A stretch of DNA of 44,146 bases from Streptomyces sp. 130 (GTDB lineage: Bacteria; Actinomycetota; Actinomycetes; Streptomycetales; Streptomycetaceae): contig NZ_VJNO01000048.1 in NCBI RefSeq assembly GCF_007096885.1, positions 1-44,146 on the forward strand, written 5' to 3'. Within the stretch, counting starts at the first letter, position 1, and each line of letters opens with the position of its first letter. A program made the translations under genes and the position numbers. The notes under the pieces are model-generated. The model was not told where the DNA came from. It saw only the letters and a program-made list of their open reading frames with translations, and made no database searches. Below are positions 31,020-39,397 of the stretch, piece after piece.

Positions 31020-31976
31020 TCATTCGCCCCGGGCGAAGGTGCGCCGGTACTCGCTCGGGGTGGTGCCCAGGATGCGCTGGAAGTGCAGCCGCAGATTCGC
31101 CCCGGTCCCGAGCCCCACATCGGCGGCGATCTGCTCGACGGCCCGCTCCGAGCGTTCGAGGAGTTCGCGGGCCAGGTCGACCCGGGCCCGCATCACCCAC
31201 TGCATCGGGGTGTATCCGGTGTCCTCGGCGAACCGCCGCGAGAACGTACGGGGCGAGACCGCCGCGTGCCGGGCCAGCGCGTCGAGCGTGAGCGGTTCGC
31301 CGAGCCGGTGCAGCGCCCACTCACGGGTGGCCGCGAACCGCTCGCCCAGCGGCTCGGGCACGCTGCGCGGCACGTACTGCGCCTGCCCGCCGCTGCGGTA
31401 CGGGGCCGCGACGAGCCGCCGGGCCGCGTGGTTGGACGCGGCGACGCCCAGGTCGCCGCGCAGGATGTGCAGGCACAGGTCGATCCCGGACGCGGCACCG
31501 GCCGAGGTGAGGACGCTGCCCTCGTCGACGAACAGCACGTTCTCGTCCACCCGGACCAGCGGGTACTTCGTGGCGAGCGCCCGCGTGTAGTGCCAGTGCG
31601 TGGTGGCCCGGCGGCCGTCGAGCAGGCCGGTCGCGGCGAGCGCGAAGGCCCCGGTCGAGATGGCGGCGAGCCGCGCCCCCCGCTCGTGCGCGGCGACCAG
31701 CGCCTCGATCACGGCCCGGGGCGGGTCCTCCCGGTCCGGCTGCCGGTACCCGGGCACGAAGACGATGTCCGCCCAGGCCAGCGCGGCGAGCCCGTGCGTG
31801 ACGTGGTACGCCAGCCCGTCGCCCCCGGTCACCGGCCCCGGGGCGGCCCCGCAGACCCTTACCTCGTACGGCATGCTCGCCCGGGTCGTGAACACCTGGG
31901 CCGGGATGCCCACGTCGAGCGGCTTCGCCCCGTCGAGCACGAGGACGGCGACACGGTGCAGCCGGGGCCCGGTCAT
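31020..31976 (-). CDS. GlxA-family AraC regulator with DJ-1/PfpI domain
   Basis: A 318-residue protein. Residues about 5-180 form the DJ-1/PfpI amidotransferase-like domain (VAVLVLDGAKPLDVGIPAQVF, IVFVPGY). The nucleophile elbow reads AISTGAF, with Ser where active relatives have Cys, so it is presumably only a sensor. About 215-315 is the AraC/XylS double HTH (DALARHAAVSPRTFSRRFAE, RILGTTPSEYRRTF). The ATG shares its A with the stop of the VOC gene, so the two are coupled and the VOC protein may be involved in the signal. Confidence 0.88.
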   Translation of the reverse strand: MTGPRLHRVAVLVLDGAKPLDVGIPAQVFTTRASMPYEVRVCGAAPGPVTGGDGLAYHVTHGLAALAWADIVFVPGYRQPDREDPPRAVIEALVAAHERGARLAAISTGAFALAATGLLDGRRATTHWHYTRALATKYPLVRVDENVLFVDEGSVLTSAGAASGIDLCLHILRGDLGVAASNHAARRLVAAPYRSGGQAQYVPRSVPEPLGERFAATREWALHRLGEPLTLDALARHAAVSPRTFSRRFAEDTGYTPMQWVMRARVDLARELLERSERAVEQIAADVGLGTGANLRLHFQRILGTTPSEYRRTFARGE

Positions 31977-32410
31977 CAGTCGAGGCAGAACTCGTTGCCC
32001 TCGACGTCCTGCATGTTGAGGCAGGACTCGTTCTCCTCGTCGGCGAGGAGCAGCCTCCCGCGCACCGCGCCGAGCGGGAGGAGCCGCGCGCACTCGGCTT
32101 CGAGGACGGCAAGCCGCTCCTCGCCCCTGAGCCCGGCGGCCACCCGGACATCGAGGTGCAGCCGGTTCTTGGCGACCTTGCCCTCGGGGACCTTCTGGAA
32201 GTACATCCGCGGGCCGGCCCCGGTCGGGTCGGACGCGGCGAACCACGTGTTCCGCTCCTCCGCCGGCAGCGAGGCGGTGTAGGCGTCCCAGGAGCCGAAG
32301 CCCTCCGGCGGCTTTGGCGGGACGTATCCGAGCACCTCGCACCAGAAACGCCCCACCCGTTCGGGGTCCGCGCAGTCGAAGGTCACCTGGACCTGCTTGA
32401 TCGTCGCCAT
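31976..32410 (-). CDS. VOC-family (glyoxalase/bleomycin-resistance-like) protein
   Basis: A 144-residue protein with two beta-alpha-beta-beta-beta modules: QVTFDCADPERVGRFWCEVLGY at the start and NMQDVEGNEFCLD at the end (D-P-x-GNEF-C motif), as in the glyoxalase-like VOC family. The function is unspecified. The start is ATG 32410; TAGGGT on the minus strand (32422-32417) ends 6 nt before it and no Shine-Dalgarno is seen, so the mRNA is probably leaderless. First gene of a two-gene unit with the GlxA-type regulator. Confidence 0.85.
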   Translation of the reverse strand: MATIKQVQVTFDCADPERVGRFWCEVLGYVPPKPPEGFGSWDAYTASLPAEERNTWFAASDPTGAGPRMYFQKVPEGKVAKNRLHLDVRVAAGLRGEERLAVLEAECARLLPLGAVRGRLLLADEENESCLNMQDVEGNEFCLD

Positions 32411-32454
32411 GGGATCACCCTAGAGGCCGGACCGGGGCGGCTCCACGTGGATTC

Positions 32455-32491
32455 GTTGCATAAAAGTGCATCACTGCGTATAGTCATGCCA
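32455..32491 (+). promoter_or_regulatory. argC promoter with two ARG-box-like sites
   Basis: TTGCAT (32456-32461) and TATAGT (32479-32484) are spaced by 17 bp. The imperfect palindrome TGCATAAAAGTGCA (32457-32470) covers the -35 and TGCGTATAGTCATGC (32475-32489) covers the -10. The arrangement and sequence match the paired ARG boxes bound by ArgR hexamers, whose gene is in this operon. Confidence 0.72.
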
Positions 32492-32509
32492 TCGATGAGG
32501 AGGCTTTCC

Positions 32510-33538
32510 ATGGCGGTACGCGCAGCAGTGGCAGGAGCGAGTGGTTACGCGGGCGGGGAACTGCTCCGTCTGCTGCTCGCCCACCCCGGGGTGGAGATCG
32601 GCGCACTCACCGCCAACTCCAACGCGGGCCAGCCCCTCGGCGCACTCCAGCCGCACCTGCGCCCCCTGGCCGGCCGCGTCCTCCAGGCCACCACCGCCGA
32701 CGTGCTCGCCGGGCACGACGTCGTCTTCCTGGCCCTGCCGCACGGCCAGTCCGCCGCCGTGGCCGAACAGCTCGGTGACGAGGTCCTGGTGGTGGACATG
32801 GGCGCCGACTTCCGCCTCCGGGACGCCGCCGACTGGGAGAAATTCTACGGGTCACCGCACGCCGGCACCTGGCCCTACGGCCTGCCCGAACTGCCCGGCG
32901 CCCGCGCCGCCCTCGCCGGGACCAAGCGGATCGCGGTGCCCGGGTGCTACCCGACGGCCGTGTCGCTCGCGCTGTTCCCGGCGTACGCGGCACAGCTCGC
33001 CGAGCCCGAGGCCGTGATCGTCGCCGCGTCCGGGACCTCCGGCGCCGGCAAGGCGGCCAAGCCGCACCTGCTCGGCTCCGAGGTGATGGGCAACATGTCC
33101 CCGTACGGCGTCGGCGGCGTCCACCGCCACACGCCCGAGATGATCCAGAACCTCAGCGCCGCCGCCGGCGAGCCGGTCACCGTCTCGTTCACCCCGACCC
33201 TGGCGCCCATGCCCCGCGGCATCCTCGCCACGTGCAGCGCGAAGGCGAAGCCCGGGGCGAGCGCCGAGAGCGTACGCGCCGCCTACGAGAAGGCGTACGC
33301 GGACGAGCCGTTCGTGGACCTGCTGCCCGAGGGGCAGTGGCCCGCCACCGCCGCCGTGTACGGCTCCAACGCCGTGCAGATCCAGGTCGCGTACGACGAG
33401 GCCGCCGGGCGGATCATCGTGATCAGCGCCATCGACAACCTTGCCAAGGGCACCGCGGGCGGGGCCCTGCAGTCCATGAACCTCGCCCTCGGACTGCCCG
33501 AGGACACAGGTCTTTCCACGATCGGAGTCGCACCGTGA
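32510..33538 (+). CDS. argC: N-acetyl-gamma-glutamyl-phosphate reductase
   Basis: A 342-residue enzyme for the third step of arginine biosynthesis, reducing N-acetylglutamyl phosphate with NADPH. VAGASGYAGGELLRLL binds NADP; C146 in VPGCYPTAVSLAL is the catalytic cysteine, and VHRHTPEMIQNL holds a conserved His. ATG 32510 follows GAGGAGG (32497-32503). First gene of argCJBDR; its stop overlaps the argJ start (GTGA). Confidence 0.97.
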   Translation: MAVRAAVAGASGYAGGELLRLLLAHPGVEIGALTANSNAGQPLGALQPHLRPLAGRVLQATTADVLAGHDVVFLALPHGQSAAVAEQLGDEVLVVDMGADFRLRDAADWEKFYGSPHAGTWPYGLPELPGARAALAGTKRIAVPGCYPTAVSLALFPAYAAQLAEPEAVIVAASGTSGAGKAAKPHLLGSEVMGNMSPYGVGGVHRHTPEMIQNLSAAAGEPVTVSFTPTLAPMPRGILATCSAKAKPGASAESVRAAYEKAYADEPFVDLLPEGQWPATAAVYGSNAVQIQVAYDEAAGRIIVISAIDNLAKGTAGGALQSMNLALGLPEDTGLSTIGVAP

Positions 33539-34689
33539 GCGTCACGGCAGCACAGGGATTCTCGGCGGCGGGCATCGCCGCCGGAATCAAGGAGAACGGC
33601 AATCCGGACCTGGCCCTCGTGGTCAACAACGGTCCGCGCCGCGCCGCCGCGGGCGTCTTCACCTCCAACCGCGTCAAGGCCGCCCCCGTCCTGTGGTCCG
33701 AGCAGGTCCTCAAGGGCGGCGAGGTCTCCGCGGTCGTCCTCAACTCCGGCGGCGCCAACGCCTGTACGGGCCCGCAGGGCTTCCAGGACACCCACGCCAC
33801 CGCCGAGAAGGCGGCCGAGGTCCTTCAGGGCCACAGCGCGGGCGAGATCGCCGTCGCCTCCACCGGGCTCATCGGCATCCTGCTCCCCATGGACAAGCTG
33901 CTCCCCGGCATCGAGAAGGCCGCGGCGGCCCTCAGCGAGCACGGCGGCGAGAAGGCCGCCATCGCCATCAAGACCACCGACACCGTGCACAAGACCGCCG
34001 TCGCGGGCGGCGAGGGCTGGACCGTCGGCGGCATGGCCAAGGGCGCGGGCATGCTCGCCCCGGGCCTGGCCACCATGCTCGTCGTGCTCACCACCGACGC
34101 CGACGTGGACGCCGCCGGCCTCGACGCCGCCCTGCGCGACGCCACCCGCACCACCTTCGACCGGGTCGACTCGGACGGCTGCATGTCCACCAACGACACC
34201 GTGCTCCTGCTGGCCTCCGGCGCCAGCGGGATCACCCCGGAGCGCGAGGAGTTCGCCGAGGCCGTCCGGACCGTCTGCGACGACCTGGCCCGGCAGCTCA
34301 TCGGGGACGCCGAGGGCGCCTCCAAGGACATCCGGATCGAGGTCGTGAACGCCGCGACCGAGGACGACGCCGTCGAGGTGGGCCGCTCCATCGCCCGCAA
34401 CAACCTCCTCAAGTGCGCCATCCACGGCGAGGACCCCAACTGGGGCCGGGTGCTCTCCGCCATCGGCACCACCAAGGCCGCCTTCGAGCCGGACGCGCTC
34501 AACGTCGCCATCAACGACGTCTGGGTCTGCCGGGGCGGCTCGGTCGGCGAGGACCGCGACCTGGTCGACATGCGGTTCCGGGAGGTCCGGATCACCGCCG
34601 ACCTCGCCGCGGGCACCGAGTCCGCGGTCATCTGGGCCAACGACCTCACCGCGGACTACGTCCACGAGAACAGCGCGTACAGCTCATGA
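33535..34689 (+). CDS. argJ: Bifunctional ornithine acetyltransferase/N-acetylglutamate synthase
   Basis: A 384-residue ArgJ precursor. KGAGMLAPGLATML contains the self-cleavage site; the chain should split before T180, which becomes the nucleophile of the beta subunit. It recycles acetyl groups from N-acetylornithine to glutamate and, in bifunctional forms, also uses acetyl-CoA. SGGANACTGPQG and EDPNWGRVLSAIG are other signatures. The start GTG 33535 lies within the argC stop; its own stop overlaps argB by ATGA. Confidence 0.97.
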   Translation: MSVTAAQGFSAAGIAAGIKENGNPDLALVVNNGPRRAAAGVFTSNRVKAAPVLWSEQVLKGGEVSAVVLNSGGANACTGPQGFQDTHATAEKAAEVLQGHSAGEIAVASTGLIGILLPMDKLLPGIEKAAAALSEHGGEKAAIAIKTTDTVHKTAVAGGEGWTVGGMAKGAGMLAPGLATMLVVLTTDADVDAAGLDAALRDATRTTFDRVDSDGCMSTNDTVLLLASGASGITPEREEFAEAVRTVCDDLARQLIGDAEGASKDIRIEVVNAATEDDAVEVGRSIARNNLLKCAIHGEDPNWGRVLSAIGTTKAAFEPDALNVAINDVWVCRGGSVGEDRDLVDMRFREVRITADLAAGTESAVIWANDLTADYVHENSAYSS

Positions 34690-35588
34690 CGACGGCGCGG
34701 AAGCACACCGCACTCCCGAAGGCGCAGACCCTCATCGAGGCCCTGCCCTGGCTGACCCGGCACAACGGCAAGACCGTCGTCATCAAGTTCGGCGGCAACG
34801 CCATGATCGACGAGGACCTGAAGGCGGCCTTCGCCCAGGACGTCGTCTTCCTGCGCCACGCCGGCCTCAAGCCCGTCGTCGTGCACGGCGGCGGCCCCCA
34901 GATCAGCGCCCAGCTCGACAAGCAGGGCCTGGTCAGCGAGTTCAAGGCCGGGCTGCGCGTCACCACGCCCGAGGCGATGGACGTCGTACGCATGGTGCTC
35001 GCCGGACAGGTGCAGCGCGAGCTGGTCGGCCTGCTCAACCAGCACGGGCCGCTCGCCGTCGGCATGACCGGCGAGGACGCCCACACCATCACCGCCGTAC
35101 AGCACCGGCCCACCATCGACGGCGAGCTCGTCGACATCGGCCGGGTCGGCGAGATCACCGCCATCGACACCGGTGCCATCCAGGCCCTGCTGGACGACGG
35201 CCGCATCCCGGTCATCTCCTCCATCGCCCGGTCCGCCGACGACAACCACGTCTACAACGTCAACGCCGACACCGCGGCCGCCGCACTCGCCGCCGCGCTG
35301 GACGCCGAGACGCTGATGGTCCTCACCGACGTCGAGGGCCTGTACGAGGACTGGCCGAACAGCGACGACGTGATCAGCCGGCTCACCGCCACCGAGCTGG
35401 AGAAGCTGCTGCCCGACCTGTCCAGCGGCATGGTGCCCAAGATGCAGGGCTGCCTGCACGCCGTCCGCAACGGGGTGGAGACCGCCCGCGTCATCGACGG
35501 CCGGGTCCAGCACTCGATCCTGCTGGAAATCTTCACCGACGAGGGAATCGGCACGATGGTCGTGCCCGACGCACAGGGGGAGTCATGA
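34686..35588 (+). CDS. argB: Acetylglutamate kinase
   Basis: A 300-residue amino acid kinase for the second step of arginine synthesis, phosphorylating N-acetylglutamate. IKFGGNAM is the ATP-phosphate loop, VVVHGGGPQIS the glycine-rich loop, and NVNADTAAAALAAAL and LTDVEGLYEDW are substrate-side motifs. The N-terminal extra helix (about 10-25) is the type found in hexameric, arginine-inhibited enzymes, so feedback inhibition is likely. The start and stop overlap neighbours by ATGA on both sides. Confidence 0.97.
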   Translation: MTTARKHTALPKAQTLIEALPWLTRHNGKTVVIKFGGNAMIDEDLKAAFAQDVVFLRHAGLKPVVVHGGGPQISAQLDKQGLVSEFKAGLRVTTPEAMDVVRMVLAGQVQRELVGLLNQHGPLAVGMTGEDAHTITAVQHRPTIDGELVDIGRVGEITAIDTGAIQALLDDGRIPVISSIARSADDNHVYNVNADTAAAALAAALDAETLMVLTDVEGLYEDWPNSDDVISRLTATELEKLLPDLSSGMVPKMQGCLHAVRNGVETARVIDGRVQHSILLEIFTDEGIGTMVVPDAQGES

Positions 35589-36796
35589 GCAACGCCGAGC
35601 TTTCGCAGCGGTGGCAGCACGCGCTGATGGACAACTACGGCACGCCGAAGCTGTCCCTCGTGCGCGGCGAGGGCGCCCGCGTGTGGGACGCGGACGGCAC
35701 CGAATACCTCGACTTCGTCGGCGGCATCGCGGTCAACGCCCTGGGCCACGCCCACCCGGCGGTCGTGGCGGCGGTCACCGCCCAGATCTCGACCCTCGGG
35801 CACGTCTCCAACCTGTTCATCGCCGAACCGCCCGTCGCGCTCGCCGAACGGCTCCTCGCGCTCTTCGGCCGCACCGGCAAGGTCTTCTTCTGCAACTCGG
35901 GCGCCGAGGCCAACGAGGCCGCGTTCAAGATCGGCCGACTGACCGGGCGCACCCACATGGTCGCCACCGACGGCGGCTTCCACGGCCGGACCATGGGCTC
36001 GCTCGCGCTCACCGGCCAGCCCAAGAAGCGCGAGGCGTTCACCCCGCTGCCCGGCGACGTCACCCATGTCCCGTACGGGGACGTGGAGGCGCTGCGGTCC
36101 GCCGTCACCACCGACACCGCACTGGTGATCATCGAGCCCGTGCAGGGCGAGAACGGCGTCGTCGTCCCGCCCAGGGGCTATCTGGAGGCGGCCAGGGAGA
36201 TCACCCGGGCCACCGGCACCCTGCTCGTCCTGGACGAGGTCCAGACCGGCATCGGCCGGTGCGGCACGTGGTTCGAGCACCAGGCCCACCAGGGCGTCGA
36301 GCCCGACGTCGTCACCCTCGCCAAGGGGCTCGGCGGCGGACTCCCGATCGGCGCCACGGTCGCCTTCGGCGCGGCGGCCGACCTCCTCGCGCCCGGCCAG
36401 CACGGCACGACGTTCGGCGGCAACCCGGTCGCCTGCGCCGCCGGCCTCGCGGTCCTGGACACCCTCGCCGCCGACGGCGCCCTCGACCAGGTGAAGCGGC
36501 TCGGCGAGCGCGTCCGGGAGGGCGTGGAAGGGCTGGGGCACCCCCTGGTGTCCCACGTCCGGGGCTCCGGGCTGCTGCTGGGTATCGTGCTCACCGAGCC
36601 CCTCGCGCCCCAGGCGCAACAGGCGGCTCAGGGTGCCGGCCTCCTGGTGAACGCGCCCGCGCCCGACGTCCTGCGGCTCATGCCGCCGCTGACCATCGGC
36701 GACGCGGAGGTGGACGCGTTCCTCCGGGCGCTGCCGGGTGCCCTCGACGCGGCATACGGGGACGGACGATCCGGAGAGAAGCGCTCCGGAGAATGA
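35585..36796 (+). CDS. argD: Acetylornithine aminotransferase
   Basis: A 403-residue fold-type I aminotransferase. CNSGAEANEAAFKIGR holds the PLP-phosphate contact, LLVLDEVQTGIGRCG carries the PLP-binding Asp (D217), and VVTLAKGLGGGLPIGA carries the Schiff-base lysine K247. It converts N-acetylglutamate semialdehyde to N-acetylornithine. The last ~13 residues (GDGRSGEKRSGE) are a hydrophilic tail beyond the usual end. It is coupled to argB by ATGA, and argR follows 10 bp after its stop. Confidence 0.96.
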   Translation: MSNAELSQRWQHALMDNYGTPKLSLVRGEGARVWDADGTEYLDFVGGIAVNALGHAHPAVVAAVTAQISTLGHVSNLFIAEPPVALAERLLALFGRTGKVFFCNSGAEANEAAFKIGRLTGRTHMVATDGGFHGRTMGSLALTGQPKKREAFTPLPGDVTHVPYGDVEALRSAVTTDTALVIIEPVQGENGVVVPPRGYLEAAREITRATGTLLVLDEVQTGIGRCGTWFEHQAHQGVEPDVVTLAKGLGGGLPIGATVAFGAAADLLAPGQHGTTFGGNPVACAAGLAVLDTLAADGALDQVKRLGERVREGVEGLGHPLVSHVRGSGLLLGIVLTEPLAPQAQQAAQGAGLLVNAPAPDVLRLMPPLTIGDAEVDAFLRALPGALDAAYGDGRSGEKRSGE

Positions 36797-36806
36797 GGCG
36801 ACGACG

Positions 36807-37343
36807 ATGACCGAGGCGCAGGAATCCGAGTTCGGCGGGCCTTCGGTGCCGCAGACCCGCACGGCGCGCCACCGCCGGATCGTGGACATCCTCAACCGGC
36901 AGCCGGTGCGCTCCCAGAGCCAGCTGGCCAAGCTCCTCGGCGACGACGGGCTGAGCGTCACCCAGGCGACGCTCTCCCGGGACCTGGACGAGCTGGGCGC
37001 GGTGAAGATCCGCAACACCGGCGGCGAGCTGATCTACGCGGTGCCGAGCGAGGGCGGTTTCCGCACCCCGCAGGCGCCGCTGGGCGGCTCGGCCAAGGAG
37101 GAGCGGATGCGCCGGCTCTCCGCCGAGCTGCTGATCTCGGCGGAGGCGTCGGCCAACCTGGTGGTGCTGCGTACGCCGCCGGGCGCCGCGCAGTTCCTCG
37201 CCTCGGCCATCGACCAGGCCGAACTGCACGACATCCTCGGCACCATCGCGGGCGACGACACGCTCATGCTGATCAGCCGCGATCCGGCCGGCGGGCAGGC
37301 GCTCGCCGACCATCTGCTGCGGCTCGCGCAGAACGAGCGCTAG
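36807..37343 (+). CDS. argR: Arginine repressor
   Basis: A 178-residue ArgR. The N-terminal winged HTH (RIVDILNRQPVRSQSQLAKLL, VTQATLSRDLDELGAVKI) binds ARG boxes. The C-terminal domain (GAAQFLASAIDQAELHDILG, TIAGDDTLML) forms the hexamer and binds arginine through the GDD acids. It represses arginine genes when arginine is plentiful; candidate sites lie at argC and argH in this window. The ATG at 36807 is preceded by GAATGAGGCGACG. Its TAG stop interlocks with that of the converging gene. Confidence 0.96.
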   Translation: MTEAQESEFGGPSVPQTRTARHRRIVDILNRQPVRSQSQLAKLLGDDGLSVTQATLSRDLDELGAVKIRNTGGELIYAVPSEGGFRTPQAPLGGSAKEERMRRLSAELLISAEASANLVVLRTPPGAAQFLASAIDQAELHDILGTIAGDDTLMLISRDPAGGQALADHLLRLAQNER

Positions 37344-38047
37344 TAATTGGTGATCGCGGTCGCGCCGTCGTAGGTGCCGATCGCGATGTGCGGGCTGCGG
37401 GCCGGGTCGGCCCAGGCCAGGATGCGGTCCATCGCGTCCGCCGGTACGGACACGCAACCGGCGGTCGCGCCCGATCCGTTGACGTGCAGGAAGATCCCGG
37501 CGCCCCGGCCGCGTACCGGCTCGTCGTAGTTGAAGCCGATGACGAGCGCACGGGCGTACTGCGTGGGGTACGCGGTGATCTGCTCGGACTCCGAGGCCCG
37601 GCAGTCCGAGGGCAGCGGCTCGACCCAGCGGTTGTAGTCGGCGGACTCGTTGTCCTCGCACCACCAGGACTTGGTGGTGGCCTGCCGGTACGAGTAGCGC
37701 GTGCCGGCGGGCGCGGCCTTCACCCCGAAGGCGTACGGCAGGTCGTAGAGACCGGTCGGCGTGGTGTACGTGCTCTGCTGACGGGTGCTGCCCTCGGTGA
37801 GCCCCTTCGAGCCGAACCGGGCGGTGGCGGTGCCGGCGGCGACCCACTTCCCGTCGCGCAGGTCCCACCAGGTGAGGGTGCCGGAGGTGGACGAGGTGGA
37901 GCCGGCCATGGCGGTGATCAGCTGGGTGCCGCCGCCCGTGTCGGCGAGCCGGGTCGGCAGCGGGGCGGTGGCCAGCGGGGGCCGGCCGGCTCCGACGACG
38001 GTGCCGAGGGCGAGCAGGACGGCGGCGGTAGTCACAAGTCTTCGCAT
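37340..38047 (-). CDS. Secreted L,D-transpeptidase-like protein
   Basis: A 235-residue protein with a signal peptide (about 1-20, MRRLVTTAAVLLALGTVVGA). The C-terminal YkuD-like domain has the His and Cys of the active site in FLHVNGSGATAGCVSVP. Such proteins form 3-3 cross-links or attach proteins in peptidoglycan; some relatives are only hydrolases. TAGAGT on the minus strand (38060-38055) ends 7 nt before the ATG, with no Shine-Dalgarno, suggesting a near-leaderless mRNA. It converges on argR; the stops share CTAG. Confidence 0.83.
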   Translation of the reverse strand: MRRLVTTAAVLLALGTVVGAGRPPLATAPLPTRLADTGGGTQLITAMAGSTSSTSGTLTWWDLRDGKWVAAGTATARFGSKGLTEGSTRQQSTYTTPTGLYDLPYAFGVKAAPAGTRYSYRQATTKSWWCEDNESADYNRWVEPLPSDCRASESEQITAYPTQYARALVIGFNYDEPVRGRGAGIFLHVNGSGATAGCVSVPADAMDRILAWADPARSPHIAIGTYDGATAITNY

Positions 38048-38097
38048 GTCAGGGACTCTAGGCCGCGATTCGCCCGGCCGCCCCGGAAAACAGCCTG

Positions 38098-39267
38098 TCA
38101 GTCGACACGGAATCCCGCCGCCCGCAGCAGCCGCCGCGCCGCCACCCGCACCGCCCGGGGCGACTGGGGACCGTCGCGCCCGCGCAGCCACGCCACCGGG
38201 AAGTCGGCAGCGTGGGGGAGCAGCGCCCGGGTGGCCGCTCGCACCACGGCGGGTGACGGGTCGTCCAGCAACGGCGTCAGCCCCTCCCGCCTCACCGCGT
38301 CCAGCGTCCGCAGCCCGGTCACCGCCTGGGCGCGCACCGCCGGGACCGGGTGGCGGACGAGGGCCCACAGCGTGTCCGCGTCCCGGCGCCGGTCCCCGCA
38401 CTCGCCGAGCCCGGCGGCGGCGCCCGGCGCGACCTCCTCGCCGGTGCACAGCTCCCGGTACAGCGGCAGCGGATCGATCCCGCCCTGGCGCACCACGTAA
38501 CGGGCGCAGGCCCGCACCACGCCCGAACGGTCCGTCAGGTGCGCCCGCGCCTCCCCGTACCGTCCGGCGCGCCGCAGCGCGGTGACTCCGGCGGCCCGGA
38601 CGCGGGGCGAGCGGGCCGCCAGCAGGACGCCGAGGACGTCCCCGTCGTCGGCGTCCTGCTCCCGCACCGCGGCGATCGCGGCCTCGGCGCACAGGTCCTG
38701 GAGGACGACGTCCCCCGAGCGCGCGGCGACGCGGGCCAGCCGGGCCGGCGGCAGCAGTCCGCGCTCGACGGCGACGCGGTGGGCGAACCTCCGCGTGGCC
38801 CGGTCGGTGCTCTCCAGCAGCGGGTGCAGGGCCTCGGCGGGGCCCTCGCGCAGGACCCGGCCCAGCAGCTCCGCGGCGAACCCGCCGCGCCCGCGCCGCC
38901 CCAGGAGCAGGATCAGCTCCGCCTGAGCGACGAGGGCGGCGGGCGGTGCCTCCGCGAGCAGGGCCCGGGCCCTGTCGCGTACCGGAGCGGCCCAGTCCGA
39001 GCACCGTACGACGAGGAGCGGCAGCAGGCCCGGGTAGTGGGACACGCTGTCGAGCGCCGCTTCCCGGAGCCGCCCGTCGGGGTGGCACAGGGCGAGGGCG
39101 GTCGCGGCTTCCGTGCGGCCCGGACGCCGCAGGCTCCCGAGCTCGTGCGGCGGCAGGCTGCGCACCTCACGGTCGAGCGCGGGCCAGAGCGGGGCCGCCG
39201 AGCCGAGCACTTCGCGCAGGGGCCGGCCCTCGGCGAGGCGCTGCGCCGCTGTCCGTGCGTGGTCCAT
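38098..39267 (-). CDS. HEAT-repeat protein
   Basis: A 389-residue protein made of helical repeats of the HEAT/PBS-lyase type, visible as DGRLREAALDSVSHYPGLLP, APVRDRARALLAEAP, SPRVRAAGVTALRRAGR, VPAVRAQAVTGLRTLD and SPAVVRAATRALLP. No signal peptide, membrane segment or catalytic motif is seen. It probably serves as a scaffold or adaptor; no partner can be named. The start is ATG 39267, behind GGGGGG. It lies on the opposite strand between argR and argH, so it interrupts the arginine genes. Confidence 0.8.
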   Translation of the reverse strand: MDHARTAAQRLAEGRPLREVLGSAAPLWPALDREVRSLPPHELGSLRRPGRTEAATALALCHPDGRLREAALDSVSHYPGLLPLLVVRCSDWAAPVRDRARALLAEAPPAALVAQAELILLLGRRGRGGFAAELLGRVLREGPAEALHPLLESTDRATRRFAHRVAVERGLLPPARLARVAARSGDVVLQDLCAEAAIAAVREQDADDGDVLGVLLAARSPRVRAAGVTALRRAGRYGEARAHLTDRSGVVRACARYVVRQGGIDPLPLYRELCTGEEVAPGAAAGLGECGDRRRDADTLWALVRHPVPAVRAQAVTGLRTLDAVRREGLTPLLDDPSPAVVRAATRALLPHAADFPVAWLRGRDGPQSPRAVRVAARRLLRAAGFRVD

Positions 39268-39328
39268 GATCCCCCCAGGTGTTCCGGCGGCCGACCGTAC
39301 CGGCGACCGGGCCGCCCCGTCATCTGCT

Positions 39329-39363
39329 TTGACAATCCATGCAGACCTCTGCATAGTTATGCC
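39329..39363 (+). promoter_or_regulatory. argH promoter with ARG-box-like palindromes
   Basis: TTGACA (39329-39334) and CATAGT (39352-39357) are spaced by 17 bp. ATGCAG-ACCT-CTGCAT (39339-39354) and GCATA-GT-TATGC (39351-39362) are perfect overlapping palindromes across the spacer and -10. They resemble the argC boxes (TGCATA core), so ArgR is the expected repressor. Confidence 0.68.
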
Positions 39364-39397
39364 TACTAGTGATCGTGGCACTTCCGAGGAGCACGTA

